Of a stretch of DNA of 32,331 nt, positions 23,451-32,256 are shown one piece after another; the stretch's first letter is position 1, and each line of letters starts with the position of its first letter. The position numbers and the translations under genes were made by a program. The stretch spans positions 1 through 32,331 of the forward strand of contig CAYYGL010000033.1 in the NCBI GenBank assembly GCA_964471235.1, given 5' to 3'. Origin of the DNA: CAYYGL01 sp964471235. Lineage in GTDB: Bacteria > Calditrichota > Calditrichia > RBG-13-44-9 > J075. The notes under the pieces were generated by a model. The model saw nothing but the letters and a program-made list of their open reading frames with translations. It made no database searches and was not told where the DNA came from.

Positions 23451-24926
23451 ATGAACCCTCTCAAGATTGCCCTGATTGCTTCGGAAGTTGTACCGTTTGC
23501 CAAGACCGGCGGGCTGGCGGATGTAACCGGTGCGCTGGGAAAATATCTCAGCAAAAAAGGACATGATGTTCGCATTTTCCTACCCTTTTATTCCACGTTG
23601 AACATTTCCAACCGCAATGTGCATGTAGTGGATTTTATTCGGACAGTGCCGGTGGAATTCGGTGGTTTTACCTTAACGTTCACTCTCCTTACTACCAAAC
23701 TACCCGGCTCCGATGCGGAAATCTACTTTGTGCACAGTGAGGGATTATATAACCGGGAAAAATTATACACCGACCACCCGGATGAATACCTGCGCTTTGC
23801 CATGTTGTGCCGGGCAGCGATTCAGTCCTGCCAGCACATGGGCTGGGCGCCGGATATTTTCCATTGCCACGACTGGCAGGCTGCCTTAACTCCCCTGTTT
23901 TTGAAAACAATCTATAGCTGGGATCAATTGTTTGCCCATTCTAAAACCTTGTACACCATTCATAATATCGGGCATGGTTACCAGGGGATTTTTCCCGCTG
24001 AGGTAATCGAAAAGATGAACCTGGGAGAGCATCACGAGCTGTTCCCGAAAGAAGATTTAACAGCCGGTATCGTCAATTTCATGAAACTCGGCATCCTGTA
24101 CGCAGATGTTATTACCACGGTTAGTGAAACCTATGCCCGGGAAATCCAGACGCCGGAATATGGGGCAGGATTGGAGCAATTGCTGCAATATCGGAGTGAA
24201 AGACTGTTTGGCATTTTGAATGGAGTGGATTATGAGGAATGGAATCCCGAAACCGATCGCTATATCCCATTTCACTATTCCATTAAAGACCTGTCCGGGA
24301 AACAAAAAGATAAACAGGCACTCCTGGAGAGGATGGGTTTAGCGCATGATCCCGGGATACCGGTGTATGGAATGATCACCCGGTTAACGGAGCAAAAAGG
24401 GTTGGATTTACTGCAAGCGGTGCTTCCCGACTTCTTTACCCTATATGACCTCCGCTTTGTGTTATTAGGGAGCGGTGAGAATAAGTATGTGCGCTTTTTT
24501 GAGCAGCTTCTGAGGGAATTCCCCGATAAATTTTCTTTTTACAACGGTTATAATATGGAATTAGCCCATTGGATAGAAGCGGGGAGCGATATGTTTGTGA
24601 TGCCCTCCCGCTATGAACCCTGCGGATTAAACCAGATTTACAGTTTGAAATACGGCACTGTGCCAATCGTGCGGAAAACCGGGGGATTAGCCGATACGGT
24701 ACAATTGTACAACTGGGAAACACAGGAGGGCACCGGCTTTGTGTTTGAGCATTATACTCCCGAGGGGTTGCGCTGGGCAATGGAATACGCCTACGAAACT
24801 TTTCAATATCCGGATGCCTGGAAAAAGATTATGAAAAGCGGTATGAGGCAGAATTTTTCCTGGGAAGTGCAAATCGAAAAGTATATTCAATTGTATCAAA
24901 CGATAGTGAAGGGAGAAATTTCTTAA
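23451..24926 (+). CDS. glgA: Glycogen synthase, GT5 family
   Basis: GlgA extends alpha-1,4-glucan chains from ADP-glucose (or UDP-glucose). The 491-residue length fits GT5. The nucleotide-sugar motif KTGGLADV (18-25) lies at the N-terminus, and the GT-B C-terminal domain carries 'GMITRLTEQKGLDLL', 'PSRYEPCGLNQIYSLKYG' with the catalytic Glu, and a second KTGGLADTV. ATG 23451 is chosen; a GTG one codon earlier and an out-of-frame ATG overlap it. The start is only 6 bp after the upstream stop and has no strong Shine-Dalgarno sequence, so translational coupling is likely. Neighbouring glg genes are not in the window. Confidence 0.96.
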   Translation: MNPLKIALIASEVVPFAKTGGLADVTGALGKYLSKKGHDVRIFLPFYSTLNISNRNVHVVDFIRTVPVEFGGFTLTFTLLTTKLPGSDAEIYFVHSEGLYNREKLYTDHPDEYLRFAMLCRAAIQSCQHMGWAPDIFHCHDWQAALTPLFLKTIYSWDQLFAHSKTLYTIHNIGHGYQGIFPAEVIEKMNLGEHHELFPKEDLTAGIVNFMKLGILYADVITTVSETYAREIQTPEYGAGLEQLLQYRSERLFGILNGVDYEEWNPETDRYIPFHYSIKDLSGKQKDKQALLERMGLAHDPGIPVYGMITRLTEQKGLDLLQAVLPDFFTLYDLRFVLLGSGENKYVRFFEQLLREFPDKFSFYNGYNMELAHWIEAGSDMFVMPSRYEPCGLNQIYSLKYGTVPIVRKTGGLADTVQLYNWETQEGTGFVFEHYTPEGLRWAMEYAYETFQYPDAWKKIMKSGMRQNFSWEVQIEKYIQLYQTIVKGEIS

Positions 24927-25267
24927 AAGGCGGTGGGAAAATCACTTAACGCAATCTCATTCCGGATTGTTCGGTGTCTTTTCGAGAAAACAGCGGAATC
25001 TCCCAACCCAAAATGAAGATTTTGCTACGCCTTTAGGAGGATATAAACGGGGGATGTACACCATTTCGTTCTTTCAGTAGATAAAAACAGGGACGACCAC
25101 ATCCGGTAGTCGCCCCTGTGGTTTTGGAGGAGGAGAGGGTGCAAAATTTTTAATTGTCAGCTCTGTCTTCCATGAGTTTCTATTAATTGAAAATAATCCG
25201 GAAATTTCCTTTCCTATTTGCCCGTGTTCAACCCGCGAAACAGGGTGGTTCAAACAATCCATAAAAG
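24927..25267. other. Convergent intergenic region between glgA and the NHL-repeat gene
   Basis: No gene is supported. A near-perfect AGGAGG at ~25036-25041 is followed by ATG 25053, but it opens an 8-codon frame only. A terminator-like hairpin at 25087-25119 is listed separately. The remainder shows nothing recognisable. Confidence 0.4.
25087..25119 (-). terminator. Second, distal terminator-like hairpin
   Basis: ACAGGGACGAC (25087-25097) pairs with GTCGCCCCTGT (25109-25119) with one mismatch and an 11-nt loop. On the minus strand it is followed by TTTTT, so it would stop read-through from the long minus-strand run. On the plus strand the following T-run is weaker, but it may also serve glgA. 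Confidence 0.6.
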
Positions 25268-25333
25268 AAAAAAGTAACCCGACTCCCCTAAGGGTGCGAT
25301 CATCCGTAGGAGGGGGGCGGGGAGCCGAGTTAC
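25268..25333 (-). terminator. Strong terminator of the minus-strand gene run
   Basis: GTAACTCGGCTCCCC (minus strand, 25333-25319) pairs with GGGGAGTCGGGTTAC (25288-25274): 15 bp with two G-T pairs, directly followed by TTTTTT (25273-25268). It begins 6 bp after the stop codon of the NHL-repeat gene. Confidence 0.85.
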
Positions 25334-25338
25334 CAAGG

Positions 25339-27774
25339 TTACCTGATGAGTAGCATTCGTTTGGTTTCCATAAGACTGCCGCTGTGGAGCCGGTAGAAAT
25401 AAATTCCACTGGCGACTTCAATGCCCTGGTCGCTTTTGCCGTCCCACACCACTGTATAAACCCCCGGGGAACGGCGTTCATTCACCAGTTGACGCACCCG
25501 CTGCCCCAGCACGTTAAATATTTCCAGCCGCACCACGGCTTCGTGTGGTACCTGGTACTGAATGGTGGTGCTGGGGTTGAACGGGTTCGGATAATTTTGT
25601 TCCAGTACAAAAGCATTGGGCTGTATTCCCGTTTCCGGTAGTTGATGAGCGTTTAAACCTGCCCCGGTTTCTTTGAGCCATATTTGGGATACCGCCGCAT
25701 CACCACTTTCAACATTCTCAATAGTGACGGTAACCACCCCTTTGGTAAAGGTTTCCTTTGGCAGGGGAAGAAAATTAGGCTCCCGGGTAAGCCTTCTTCC
25801 GGTTACCGGACCCAGTTCAACATCATTGTTAATCAAAATATGCTGTTGACGTTGAACCCCGTCGGCGGAAAATCCCTGTACCGCCAATTCATACCGGCTA
25901 TCCGGGTTTAGCCCGGAAAAGCGGTAAATTACCCGTTCTGCATGCCGAACTCCTGTCTCCATCGGTGCTTCCCCCATCCGTACCGGATTTCCCTGCACCC
26001 GAAAATGATCATCTGCTGTGTTGGTACTCCCGCAATTTTGCCAGTAAAAAAGCGGCAGGTAAAATTGCACATCCAATTTAGTATTTTCTTCCCGGTAAGC
26101 AGAGGCTGCCTGTACCCGGTAGTGATAAAGTCCCGGCGGAAGCTGGTTTCCTGCCTTGTCCCGACGGTCCCATTTGAGAACCTTTTGCCCGGCAGCCATC
26201 CAGCCTGAGGATATCTGACGAATTTCATGCCCCGCTTCATCCTCAATGATCAGTGAAATATCCCCTACATCCGTCAACAGAAACCGGCTGGTGATATCCG
26301 GCGTGCTCGAGCCTTCACTCAGGGTGAAGTTCTTTATCGCGATCCCTAACATACGGCGCTGCACCCCGCTGGTTTCCGTCCAGCGTTCCAGGGCAAACAA
26401 CTGGTCATAGCCTGCCCAGTAGGTGCCCTCGCCTTCAATGGTAATTTTACCAGACGGAATATTCACCGAGACCAATCCGTTGTAGGTATCCCGCTCTTCT
26501 TCAACTGCCAATTGCTCCAGCATCGGGGAAAATTTATATAACCGGGAATGGGGTTGATCCACCAGGTAAATATTTCCATAATAATCGCTTTTCACATCTG
26601 AAAAATATTGATCCGGCTGACCAATGACCTCTTCCAACAATGATAACTCATCTCCGGTGTCTTCGAACAGTTGCAGCCGGCGACCTACCCCATCGATTAC
26701 GTATAACAAACGATTGTTACTCCCGAACGATTTGCCACATATCACCGCGGTGGGGGATTCAAATCCCTCAAAAGAATTTTCTTTACGGGCATCGGTTTCA
26801 GTGATGGAAAATTTGTGTATTACATTTTCTGCACCGTCTGCCACATAGAGAAAATCGTCATCGACATTAAACGGGGTGCCATTGTCATGATGAGCGATAG
26901 CCGTTGGCTGGGTTACCCCGGAGAAAGAAAAGGCGGGGTGCAACTCGGTGTTTTCTTCATCCGGGTGGAGGGTCAGCACCAGGATACGTTTCCGACCACT
27001 TTCACCCACAAACACCCTGCCCTGCGGATCCACAGCGATTGCAGTGGGACCGCGGACATCCATATAAGCCTTAATCCAGTGACCTAGGCTGCCATAAACA
27101 ATCCGATTCCAGACAGGGTCTAAAACCAATTGAACGTAGGTTGCCCGTACATAAGGTGCCTGTTTGGAATAAGTTGCGGCATAATAGGCAGCACTCTTTT
27201 CCGGGGCTGCAAACAACAGCCGGTTCAGATGGCTTTGGGTATCCTGGCGGGTTAATTTGTCGAGATTGTATTTCGCACTCAGCGGAACGGAAATAAAAGT
27301 TTGCCCGGCGGAGAAACCGGTCTCAGTCTTTTCAGGAAGTTGTCGGTAATGGTCGTTCAGTTCTGCTTTCACCTGAGCATGACGTGCCGCTGGTGGAGCT
27401 ATTGCGGTGATTCTCCAATGGTGACCTTTTTTCCGAAACGTCATGGTTTCCCCGGTTTCCATTTCCATTGTTGCGGTCTTCTCATAAATGTTCAGGGAGG
27501 CGGAAATATTCTGTGGATTTTCCCCGTTTCTCAAAAAATTGAGAGTTTGGTGTAGAGTGGGTAGATCCATATTCCAGCGAGCGGCTAAAAATTGTTGCCG
27601 GGTGATATCTCCCGGTGCAGATGTGAATTCATCCATCATCACCTGTAATTGCGCCTGATCGCTCATTCGGGCTGCATGAATTCCCAATGAACCGGGTGAG
27701 GGCGGATTCCCTGCCCATACCAGGTTCATCATTCCCCCTATCATCAACCCAATCCATATCTTATTGAATTTCAT
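25339..27774 (-). CDS. Secreted NHL/beta-propeller protein with C-terminal sorting domain
   Basis: This 811-residue exported protein has a signal peptide (1-21, ending 'MMNLVWA'). An N-terminal helical/beta region (30-200) precedes NHL-type propeller repeats (about 230-430: 'GPTAIAVDPQGRVFVGESGRKRILVL', 'FLYVADGAENVIHKFSI', 'YGNIYLVDQPHSRLYKFS'). A FlgD-like Ig segment (about 510-560, 'WDRRDKAGNQLPPGLYHYRV') and a beta-sandwich follow. The end carries 'LEQNYPNPFNPSTTIQYQVP' and 'ASGIYFYRLHSGSLMETKRM', a FlgD-like/type IX-style sorting module. It is probably displayed at the surface. It lies 14 bp after the DUF3570 gene, at the end of the minus-strand run, and has its own terminator. Confidence 0.88.
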   Translation of the reverse strand: MKFNKIWIGLMIGGMMNLVWAGNPPSPGSLGIHAARMSDQAQLQVMMDEFTSAPGDITRQQFLAARWNMDLPTLHQTLNFLRNGENPQNISASLNIYEKTATMEMETGETMTFRKKGHHWRITAIAPPAARHAQVKAELNDHYRQLPEKTETGFSAGQTFISVPLSAKYNLDKLTRQDTQSHLNRLLFAAPEKSAAYYAATYSKQAPYVRATYVQLVLDPVWNRIVYGSLGHWIKAYMDVRGPTAIAVDPQGRVFVGESGRKRILVLTLHPDEENTELHPAFSFSGVTQPTAIAHHDNGTPFNVDDDFLYVADGAENVIHKFSITETDARKENSFEGFESPTAVICGKSFGSNNRLLYVIDGVGRRLQLFEDTGDELSLLEEVIGQPDQYFSDVKSDYYGNIYLVDQPHSRLYKFSPMLEQLAVEEERDTYNGLVSVNIPSGKITIEGEGTYWAGYDQLFALERWTETSGVQRRMLGIAIKNFTLSEGSSTPDITSRFLLTDVGDISLIIEDEAGHEIRQISSGWMAAGQKVLKWDRRDKAGNQLPPGLYHYRVQAASAYREENTKLDVQFYLPLFYWQNCGSTNTADDHFRVQGNPVRMGEAPMETGVRHAERVIYRFSGLNPDSRYELAVQGFSADGVQRQQHILINNDVELGPVTGRRLTREPNFLPLPKETFTKGVVTVTIENVESGDAAVSQIWLKETGAGLNAHQLPETGIQPNAFVLEQNYPNPFNPSTTIQYQVPHEAVVRLEIFNVLGQRVRQLVNERRSPGVYTVVWDGKSDQGIEVASGIYFYRLHSGSLMETKRMLLIR

Positions 27775-27788
27775 AAAATTCCCCTATG

Positions 27789-28928
27789 TTAGATTCCAAA
27801 ATTGACATTCATCTGAAAAATATTTGCTGAAAAATCCAGGGTGTTGAAATACCGGAAATAACGAATTTCCACGCTGCTGTCTTTCAGAAACTCCCAGGTG
27901 GGATGGGAATATGCCAGTTTGCGAAACAGCAGGGTTAAGCTGATCCCGAAATTATTCGAGAAGAAACGTTGCAGTTTATAGTCCGAAGTAAGAAATCCCT
28001 TCCCAGGATAATAATCGGTGGTATAATGATCCTGATAGAAATCGGCTTTATCCTGAAAATAATAGCGGTAATGAAACCGGGTAATCAAATCATCCAGAAC
28101 ATACTTATTGAATTGGATTTCAGCCGTATGGGATTTCACCCCCCAATCATCCCAGTAGTACCGATAATTGCCGGTAATTGAGGCTTTGATAGCCGGAATC
28201 GCCTGGTTCAGTTTAGCCGTAACCGCCTGTCGCAGTCGATTATCCGGATGATGTTCTTCCACCATGATAAAGCGGTTGTTGGCATCAAACACTTTAACCT
28301 CCCGGTAAGGGTCGCTTAAGAAGCCTTTCAGGTAAATGCCATCATAACTCAAGTTTAAGACCGTGGTGGGAGAGAGCAATTGTCGAAGGGAAGCCATCCC
28401 CCAGTATGAGGTTTTGTCCTGGTTGACTAACTTGCCGTCATCAAGGATTTTCCCGACTTTGTCGGCGATGAATTGCCCGCGGAGGGTCAGGGTGGTGTTC
28501 TGTTGGAACATATCATGAGTGAGTGAACCGATAAGGGAATTGGAGACATAATCCACCTCCTGGCTGCGATAAGCATTTACAGCCAGGGAGGTATTGGCAT
28601 CGATGCCCTGTTCCAGCCCCACAATTGCCTGCCCGCGGGTTTTTTTGAAGGGCTTGTTGCTCTGCCGACGGGGGCGGGTGGCACCGGTTACCGCGGTGAT
28701 TGCCGGAACGGTGACATTATCCACTTCCAGGTCCAGCAGAAACACGGTCTTCTTTAAAATCCGTTTTGCCAGGTTAAAGGAAGTGGTCACCACGCTATTG
28801 CCCCCGCTGTCGGAAAAATAATAGGTGGTGTAGCCCAGTTGTTCACCTTCGGCAAACAATACCGGAACCGGCAGCAGGAAAAACGGCAGAAGCAATAGCA
28901 CGGTTATTTTGATGAGTTTTTTGGGCAT
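27789..28928 (-). CDS. DUF3570 outer-membrane beta-barrel-like protein
   Basis: This 379-residue protein has a signal peptide (1-26). Typical DUF3570 features are the 'YYFSDSGGNSVVTTSFNLAKRI' opening, the 'AVTGATRPRRQSNKPFKKTRGQAIVGLEQ' segment, alternating amphipathic strands throughout and an aromatic-rich C-terminus ending 'FGI', consistent with an outer-membrane barrel. The DUF4266 lipoprotein gene lies 44 bp upstream, a recurring pairing for these families that is often found with ApbE flavin transferase and thioredoxin genes (not seen here). The function of the pair is unknown; involvement in extracytoplasmic redox assembly is a guess from that context and the adjacent cytochrome. Confidence 0.85.
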   Translation of the reverse strand: MPKKLIKITVLLLLPFFLLPVPVLFAEGEQLGYTTYYFSDSGGNSVVTTSFNLAKRILKKTVFLLDLEVDNVTVPAITAVTGATRPRRQSNKPFKKTRGQAIVGLEQGIDANTSLAVNAYRSQEVDYVSNSLIGSLTHDMFQQNTTLTLRGQFIADKVGKILDDGKLVNQDKTSYWGMASLRQLLSPTTVLNLSYDGIYLKGFLSDPYREVKVFDANNRFIMVEEHHPDNRLRQAVTAKLNQAIPAIKASITGNYRYYWDDWGVKSHTAEIQFNKYVLDDLITRFHYRYYFQDKADFYQDHYTTDYYPGKGFLTSDYKLQRFFSNNFGISLTLLFRKLAYSHPTWEFLKDSSVEIRYFRYFNTLDFSANIFQMNVNFGI

Positions 28929-28972
28929 CGGATTTTTCGTGTCTCCATTTTATAAGTTTTATCCGCACGGTT

Positions 28973-29188
28973 TTATTTGGCACAACCGCACCCACCGGCA
29001 ATCCCGGCGGCACCGCCAATACTCCCTTCCCGGGTGGAAAAAAACTTTTCATCCAATTTCTGTTTACTGGTCTCGCGTTTCACATCCATCAACGGGTCCT
29101 GCAAGTAGGTTCGCTGGTAAATTTTTACATTTACACAGCCAGTCATCGTGATAACACCCAGCAGAACGATCAATAATATTTTTTTCAT
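28973..29188 (-). CDS. DUF4266 small lipoprotein
   Basis: This 71-residue lipoprotein has the leader 'MKKILLIVLLGVITMTGC' with lipid Cys at residue 18. The mature part has 'VKIYQRTYLQDPLMDV' and the Gly/Ser/Cys-rich end 'STREGSIGGAAGIAGGCGCAK', the DUF4266 signature (YLADPxM ... SREGSxGGxG...GGCGC). ATG 29188 is chosen over the longer in-frame start at 29254 because AGGAG precedes it and the signal peptide begins there. It is encoded immediately upstream of DUF3570 and probably works with it. The C-terminal CxC motif suggests thiol or metal chemistry, but this is speculative. Confidence 0.85.
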   Translation of the reverse strand: MKKILLIVLLGVITMTGCVNVKIYQRTYLQDPLMDVKRETSKQKLDEKFFSTREGSIGGAAGIAGGCGCAK

Positions 29189-29299
29189 CTGCTTCTCCTG
29201 GTTGCCCTCCCGGATAAACTCACGGAACGACATTATTATTTTATTTGTGTTCATACTGGAAACCGGTTTTGTTCCCGTGGCTTTTACTGAATGCCGCTG

Positions 29300-29539
29300 T
29301 TATTGCCCGGCACGATGGATAGGGTCCTGCTTTGTCTCTACCTGCATGATAGCCTGCCTCCGGGGCTGTAACCACTTCGAAGTGTTCTCCATTTGTTGGA
29401 TGAATTGTGTTTGAAATTCCCGGGCAGCTATGGTGGATGCCGTGTTATGGGGTTGAACCGGATCCGGTTTTGAGATAAAAAATGTTAGTCCCAGAAACAG
29501 AAAACACAATAACGGGATAATAATTCGTACCTGTACCAT
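29300..29539 (-). CDS. Small single-membrane-anchored hypothetical protein
   Basis: This 79-residue protein has one N-terminal hydrophobic segment (4-23, 'VRIIIPLLCFLFLGLTFFIS') followed by a short extracytoplasmic part rich in Gln and Arg. No family was recognised. It lies in the same orientation between the HzsA-related gene and the DUF4266 gene, with 111-149 bp gaps, and may share their transcript. A GGAG lies about 12 bases before the ATG. Its short length leaves some doubt that it is expressed. Confidence 0.5.
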   Translation of the reverse strand: MVQVRIIIPLLCFLFLGLTFFISKPDPVQPHNTASTIAAREFQTQFIQQMENTSKWLQPRRQAIMQVETKQDPIHRAGQ

Positions 29540-29688
29540 CTCTTACGACTCCATCCGTTTGAAATATTTTTTTATCCTTGAACAAGTTCGAATTCGTCAA
29601 TGAATAGACGGCTGCCGGTCATGAATAAAAATGCAATGATGGTGTCTTATTGTTTGCACAGCATTTGGTAACGCGAGCAGCAACGCCA

Positions 29689-31953
29689 TCACTCCAGAGT
29701 AGAATTGGAAAATTGAATTCCCATGTCGATCCACTCAATTAGTGTTAACAGGTCCCGATTTGCCGGCAGAAAGGGATCGATATGGTTAAAGCCGTCTTTT
29801 TGCCAGAGCTGTGAATGATCATAGCTCATCGGTCGAAAGTCTGGGTTGGAGGGATCATCCAACTGCCGGTTAAACATTACCCAGATTAAAGGGCTGTGAC
29901 GGGCGCCGTTGCGGGTTGCATAGTCACGCTGGTCTCCCCCGGCGGTGGTATACCCACTGCCGACGGTGAGAATATCATAAACAGAGGTGACCTCGTCATT
30001 GTTGAACATATCCTCCGCCAGGTTTTCCAGGCGCAATCCACCGGCCGGTGTGCTGGCACCATGGCAGGAAATGCAATGATTATCAAAAACCGCCTGAACG
30101 GTGTTACTACGATTGGGGTGAAGTTTATCGAAGAAGTCAACCGTATCGGTACGAGCGGCCGGATGTTCCATAACATTGGCAGCGTTATGAAAGCCGGACT
30201 GGTAAGTTCGTCCGGAGGCTTTGTTTAATACCTTCAGGTCAGACTGGATTTCCAGGTCGTGTATAATTTTGTCCCGGCTATGCGAATCATGGCAACCGGT
30301 ACACAATCGGCGTTCACCCGGCATGACCTGTATCCAGGTCAATTGATTTACCAGCATGGTGGCGTTTTCATCCAGTACTTGCAGATGGAGAGAGCGATTT
30401 GCCGGCACCTCAATGGAAAAAGAACCGTCATCGCGCACCGGGGCATACCCCACCAGGCGTTGTTTTTCAAAATTAGTGTTGCCGATCGGCGCACCGCGCA
30501 TGTCACCGTCGATTGGCAGGGGAACAGCCTCCAGCATTCGGATGTACCGCGCCTGCCCGGTGGACCCGTCAGCATTGATATAATCCGGGTCCGGGCGCAT
30601 CTGTCCATCCGTCGGGGAACGATCGTAAACATTTCCATCAAAGAACATACCGGTTTCCATTCCGGAATTGATCCCGGCTTCTACATTGGGATCCATAGGG
30701 ATGACCTGGGGAACCCCACCGGGGAGTTTTTCCCGGGGCAGCACCACTACCGGGTCGATCTCATTGTATTCGGGATCATTATAAATAAGCCGGACATTTT
30801 TGCCGTCCTTATCCATGATGTAAATACCGTAATCCACCTGCCTTTCCTCAGAGCCGTCATTAACCGGGTAAGGGGACATGGCAAAGATGATTTTTTCCTT
30901 TCGCGCCGGCGGGGCATTGGGATCAATTATGGGAAAGGGGGATTTGAAAAGCGCCCCGGAATATTGTCCGGTATTATTGAACGGAGAGGTTTCCGGGGTA
31001 ATAAAGGTGATGGCATCATCCGATTTGGAAATATCAATAATCCCGATGGCGCCGCCTTCAAAGGGTGAATTCCGTTCCATTACTGAGCAGACGATCCCAC
31101 CGTCAGATAATTCCCGGGGTTCCAAAAAGACCCGGCTGCCGCTTTCCCGGGGGGAATGATTGCCATACATCACAAACAAGCGGGTACCGTCCGGGTTCAT
31201 CACGAACAGGGCAAATTTGTTGGGACTTCCCAGGTGCTCCCAGCGACTGTAGATGATCTTTCCACTGGAATGAACGATGGGGTTGGCATCATGACTCTGG
31301 TTAAAAGAGATACGGCGAATGTTTCTTAGTCTCCCATCCGGACCCCGATCACCCACATGAAGCAGGGGAGAGGGACGCCGTTCGTATTCATCCACCAATC
31401 CCGGGCGGGTAGAGGCAAACAGGATTTGACCGTTGGGTAAATAGGTGGGGTCCATGTCATCCCCTTCCTCCTGATCGGTGATCTGAACCAGATTACTGCC
31501 GTCCAGGTTCATCTCATATAACCGCCAGGGCTCCCGGCGCCCGGTTTTCATGGAAAATAAAATCTTCTTTCCGTCAAAAGAGATTTCCGGATCGGCTGCC
31601 GCCCCCCAGTCCCGGGGATCATCTTTCCCTTCCCGGGTGTAGCGAGCCGTCAGGTTGGTCACTTCGCCCGAGGGAGAAATAGGGTTTAATAAGTAAATAT
31701 CGCTGCCGGGGTAGAATTCATCGTGGTTGCTGCGCATGGCATTATTTCGGTTTCCCTCCCGGCTATTCTCTTTTACGAATACCAGCCCTGCCTGACCGGT
31801 TTTCTCCAGAATATCATCCGGTGGATTGGTACCGCAAGAGAGCACAATCAATGCCGCTACAAAAAGTAACAGCCATTGCATTGCCTGCTGCCAATCTATC
31901 CGAATTGTTTTTGTTTTCGCACCCATCACCCCCCGATGATAGACCTGCTTCAT
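29689..31953 (-). CDS. HzsA-related lipoprotein: TolB/PD40-like propeller with two c-type heme motifs
   Basis: This 754-residue protein has a leader ending 'LIVLSC', so it is probably a lipoprotein. The N-terminal two-thirds are WD40-like/PD40 repeats ('ADPEISFDGKKILFSMKTGRREPWRLYEMNLDG', 'MDPTYLPNGQILFASTRPG', 'YGIYIMDKDGKNVRLIYND'). The last third contains heme-binding CTGCH (551-555) and CISCH (627-631). This order matches the hydrazine synthase alpha-subunit-related family (HzsA-like), which is widespread outside anammox bacteria. True hydrazine synthesis is not implied because HzsB/HzsC are not seen. An extracytoplasmic electron-transfer or sensing role is likely. ATG 31953 has AAAGGA upstream; M10 is possible. 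It heads the minus-strand run. Confidence 0.85.
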   Translation of the reverse strand: MKQVYHRGVMGAKTKTIRIDWQQAMQWLLLFVAALIVLSCGTNPPDDILEKTGQAGLVFVKENSREGNRNNAMRSNHDEFYPGSDIYLLNPISPSGEVTNLTARYTREGKDDPRDWGAAADPEISFDGKKILFSMKTGRREPWRLYEMNLDGSNLVQITDQEEGDDMDPTYLPNGQILFASTRPGLVDEYERRPSPLLHVGDRGPDGRLRNIRRISFNQSHDANPIVHSSGKIIYSRWEHLGSPNKFALFVMNPDGTRLFVMYGNHSPRESGSRVFLEPRELSDGGIVCSVMERNSPFEGGAIGIIDISKSDDAITFITPETSPFNNTGQYSGALFKSPFPIIDPNAPPARKEKIIFAMSPYPVNDGSEERQVDYGIYIMDKDGKNVRLIYNDPEYNEIDPVVVLPREKLPGGVPQVIPMDPNVEAGINSGMETGMFFDGNVYDRSPTDGQMRPDPDYINADGSTGQARYIRMLEAVPLPIDGDMRGAPIGNTNFEKQRLVGYAPVRDDGSFSIEVPANRSLHLQVLDENATMLVNQLTWIQVMPGERRLCTGCHDSHSRDKIIHDLEIQSDLKVLNKASGRTYQSGFHNAANVMEHPAARTDTVDFFDKLHPNRSNTVQAVFDNHCISCHGASTPAGGLRLENLAEDMFNNDEVTSVYDILTVGSGYTTAGGDQRDYATRNGARHSPLIWVMFNRQLDDPSNPDFRPMSYDHSQLWQKDGFNHIDPFLPANRDLLTLIEWIDMGIQFSNSTLE

Positions 31954-32156
31954 AGAATTGTCCTTTTGCTTGTTGAAGAGGATTTGAACACCTCATCCTC
32001 CGGGTGTTCCGGTTTATTCAGTGCCGGAAATGTTAACCCATTCGTAGTCAGGAGGTAACTATTAAGCTATATGCACGCTTGTGTTATTCCGGCATCCGAC
32101 TCTCAACTTTAGCTGACCGGAAATTTTCAGCGTATTGTCGGAAGAGTCTCAAAAGA

Positions 32157-32256
32157 ACCTCACCCATCCCCACCCCAACCCTCCCCTTCCCTCTCCTGCC
32201 AGGAGAGGGAAGGGGAGGGTGCCCCGTTTTTTGGGGCGGGAGGGGTTGGGTGAGGT
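32157..32256. repeat. GC-rich palindromic (REP-like) element
   Basis: A perfect 19-bp inverted repeat (32179-32197 with 32201-32219, 3-nt loop) is flanked by a second hairpin GCCCC/GGGGC (32221-32237, T6 loop) and by outer arms ACCTCACCC (32158-32166) / GGGTGAGGT (32248-32256). The whole forms a cruciform-like folded unit. Such CCTCACCC...GGGTGAGG elements are known in many genomes as dispersed non-autonomous repeats. It lies in the intergenic region upstream of the HzsA-related gene; nothing coding follows to the window end. Confidence 0.85.

Noticed and set aside
25053..25079. Small open frame after a perfect AGGAGG
   Set aside because: It encodes only eight codons before a stop and has no context.
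25074..25481. A 135-codon minus-strand open frame overlapping the end of the NHL-repeat gene
   Set aside because: It is an out-of-frame shadow of the sorting-domain coding sequence and spans two terminator hairpins.
29689..31953. Evidence for anammox-type hydrazine synthesis
   Set aside because: Only an HzsA-related architecture is present; the beta and gamma subunits and hydrazine dehydrogenase are not in the window, and HzsA-like proteins are common in non-anammox bacteria.
32157..32256. Repetitive-looking GC/CT blocks as a possible CRISPR array
   Set aside because: There are no regularly spaced direct repeats; the structure is a nested inverted repeat.
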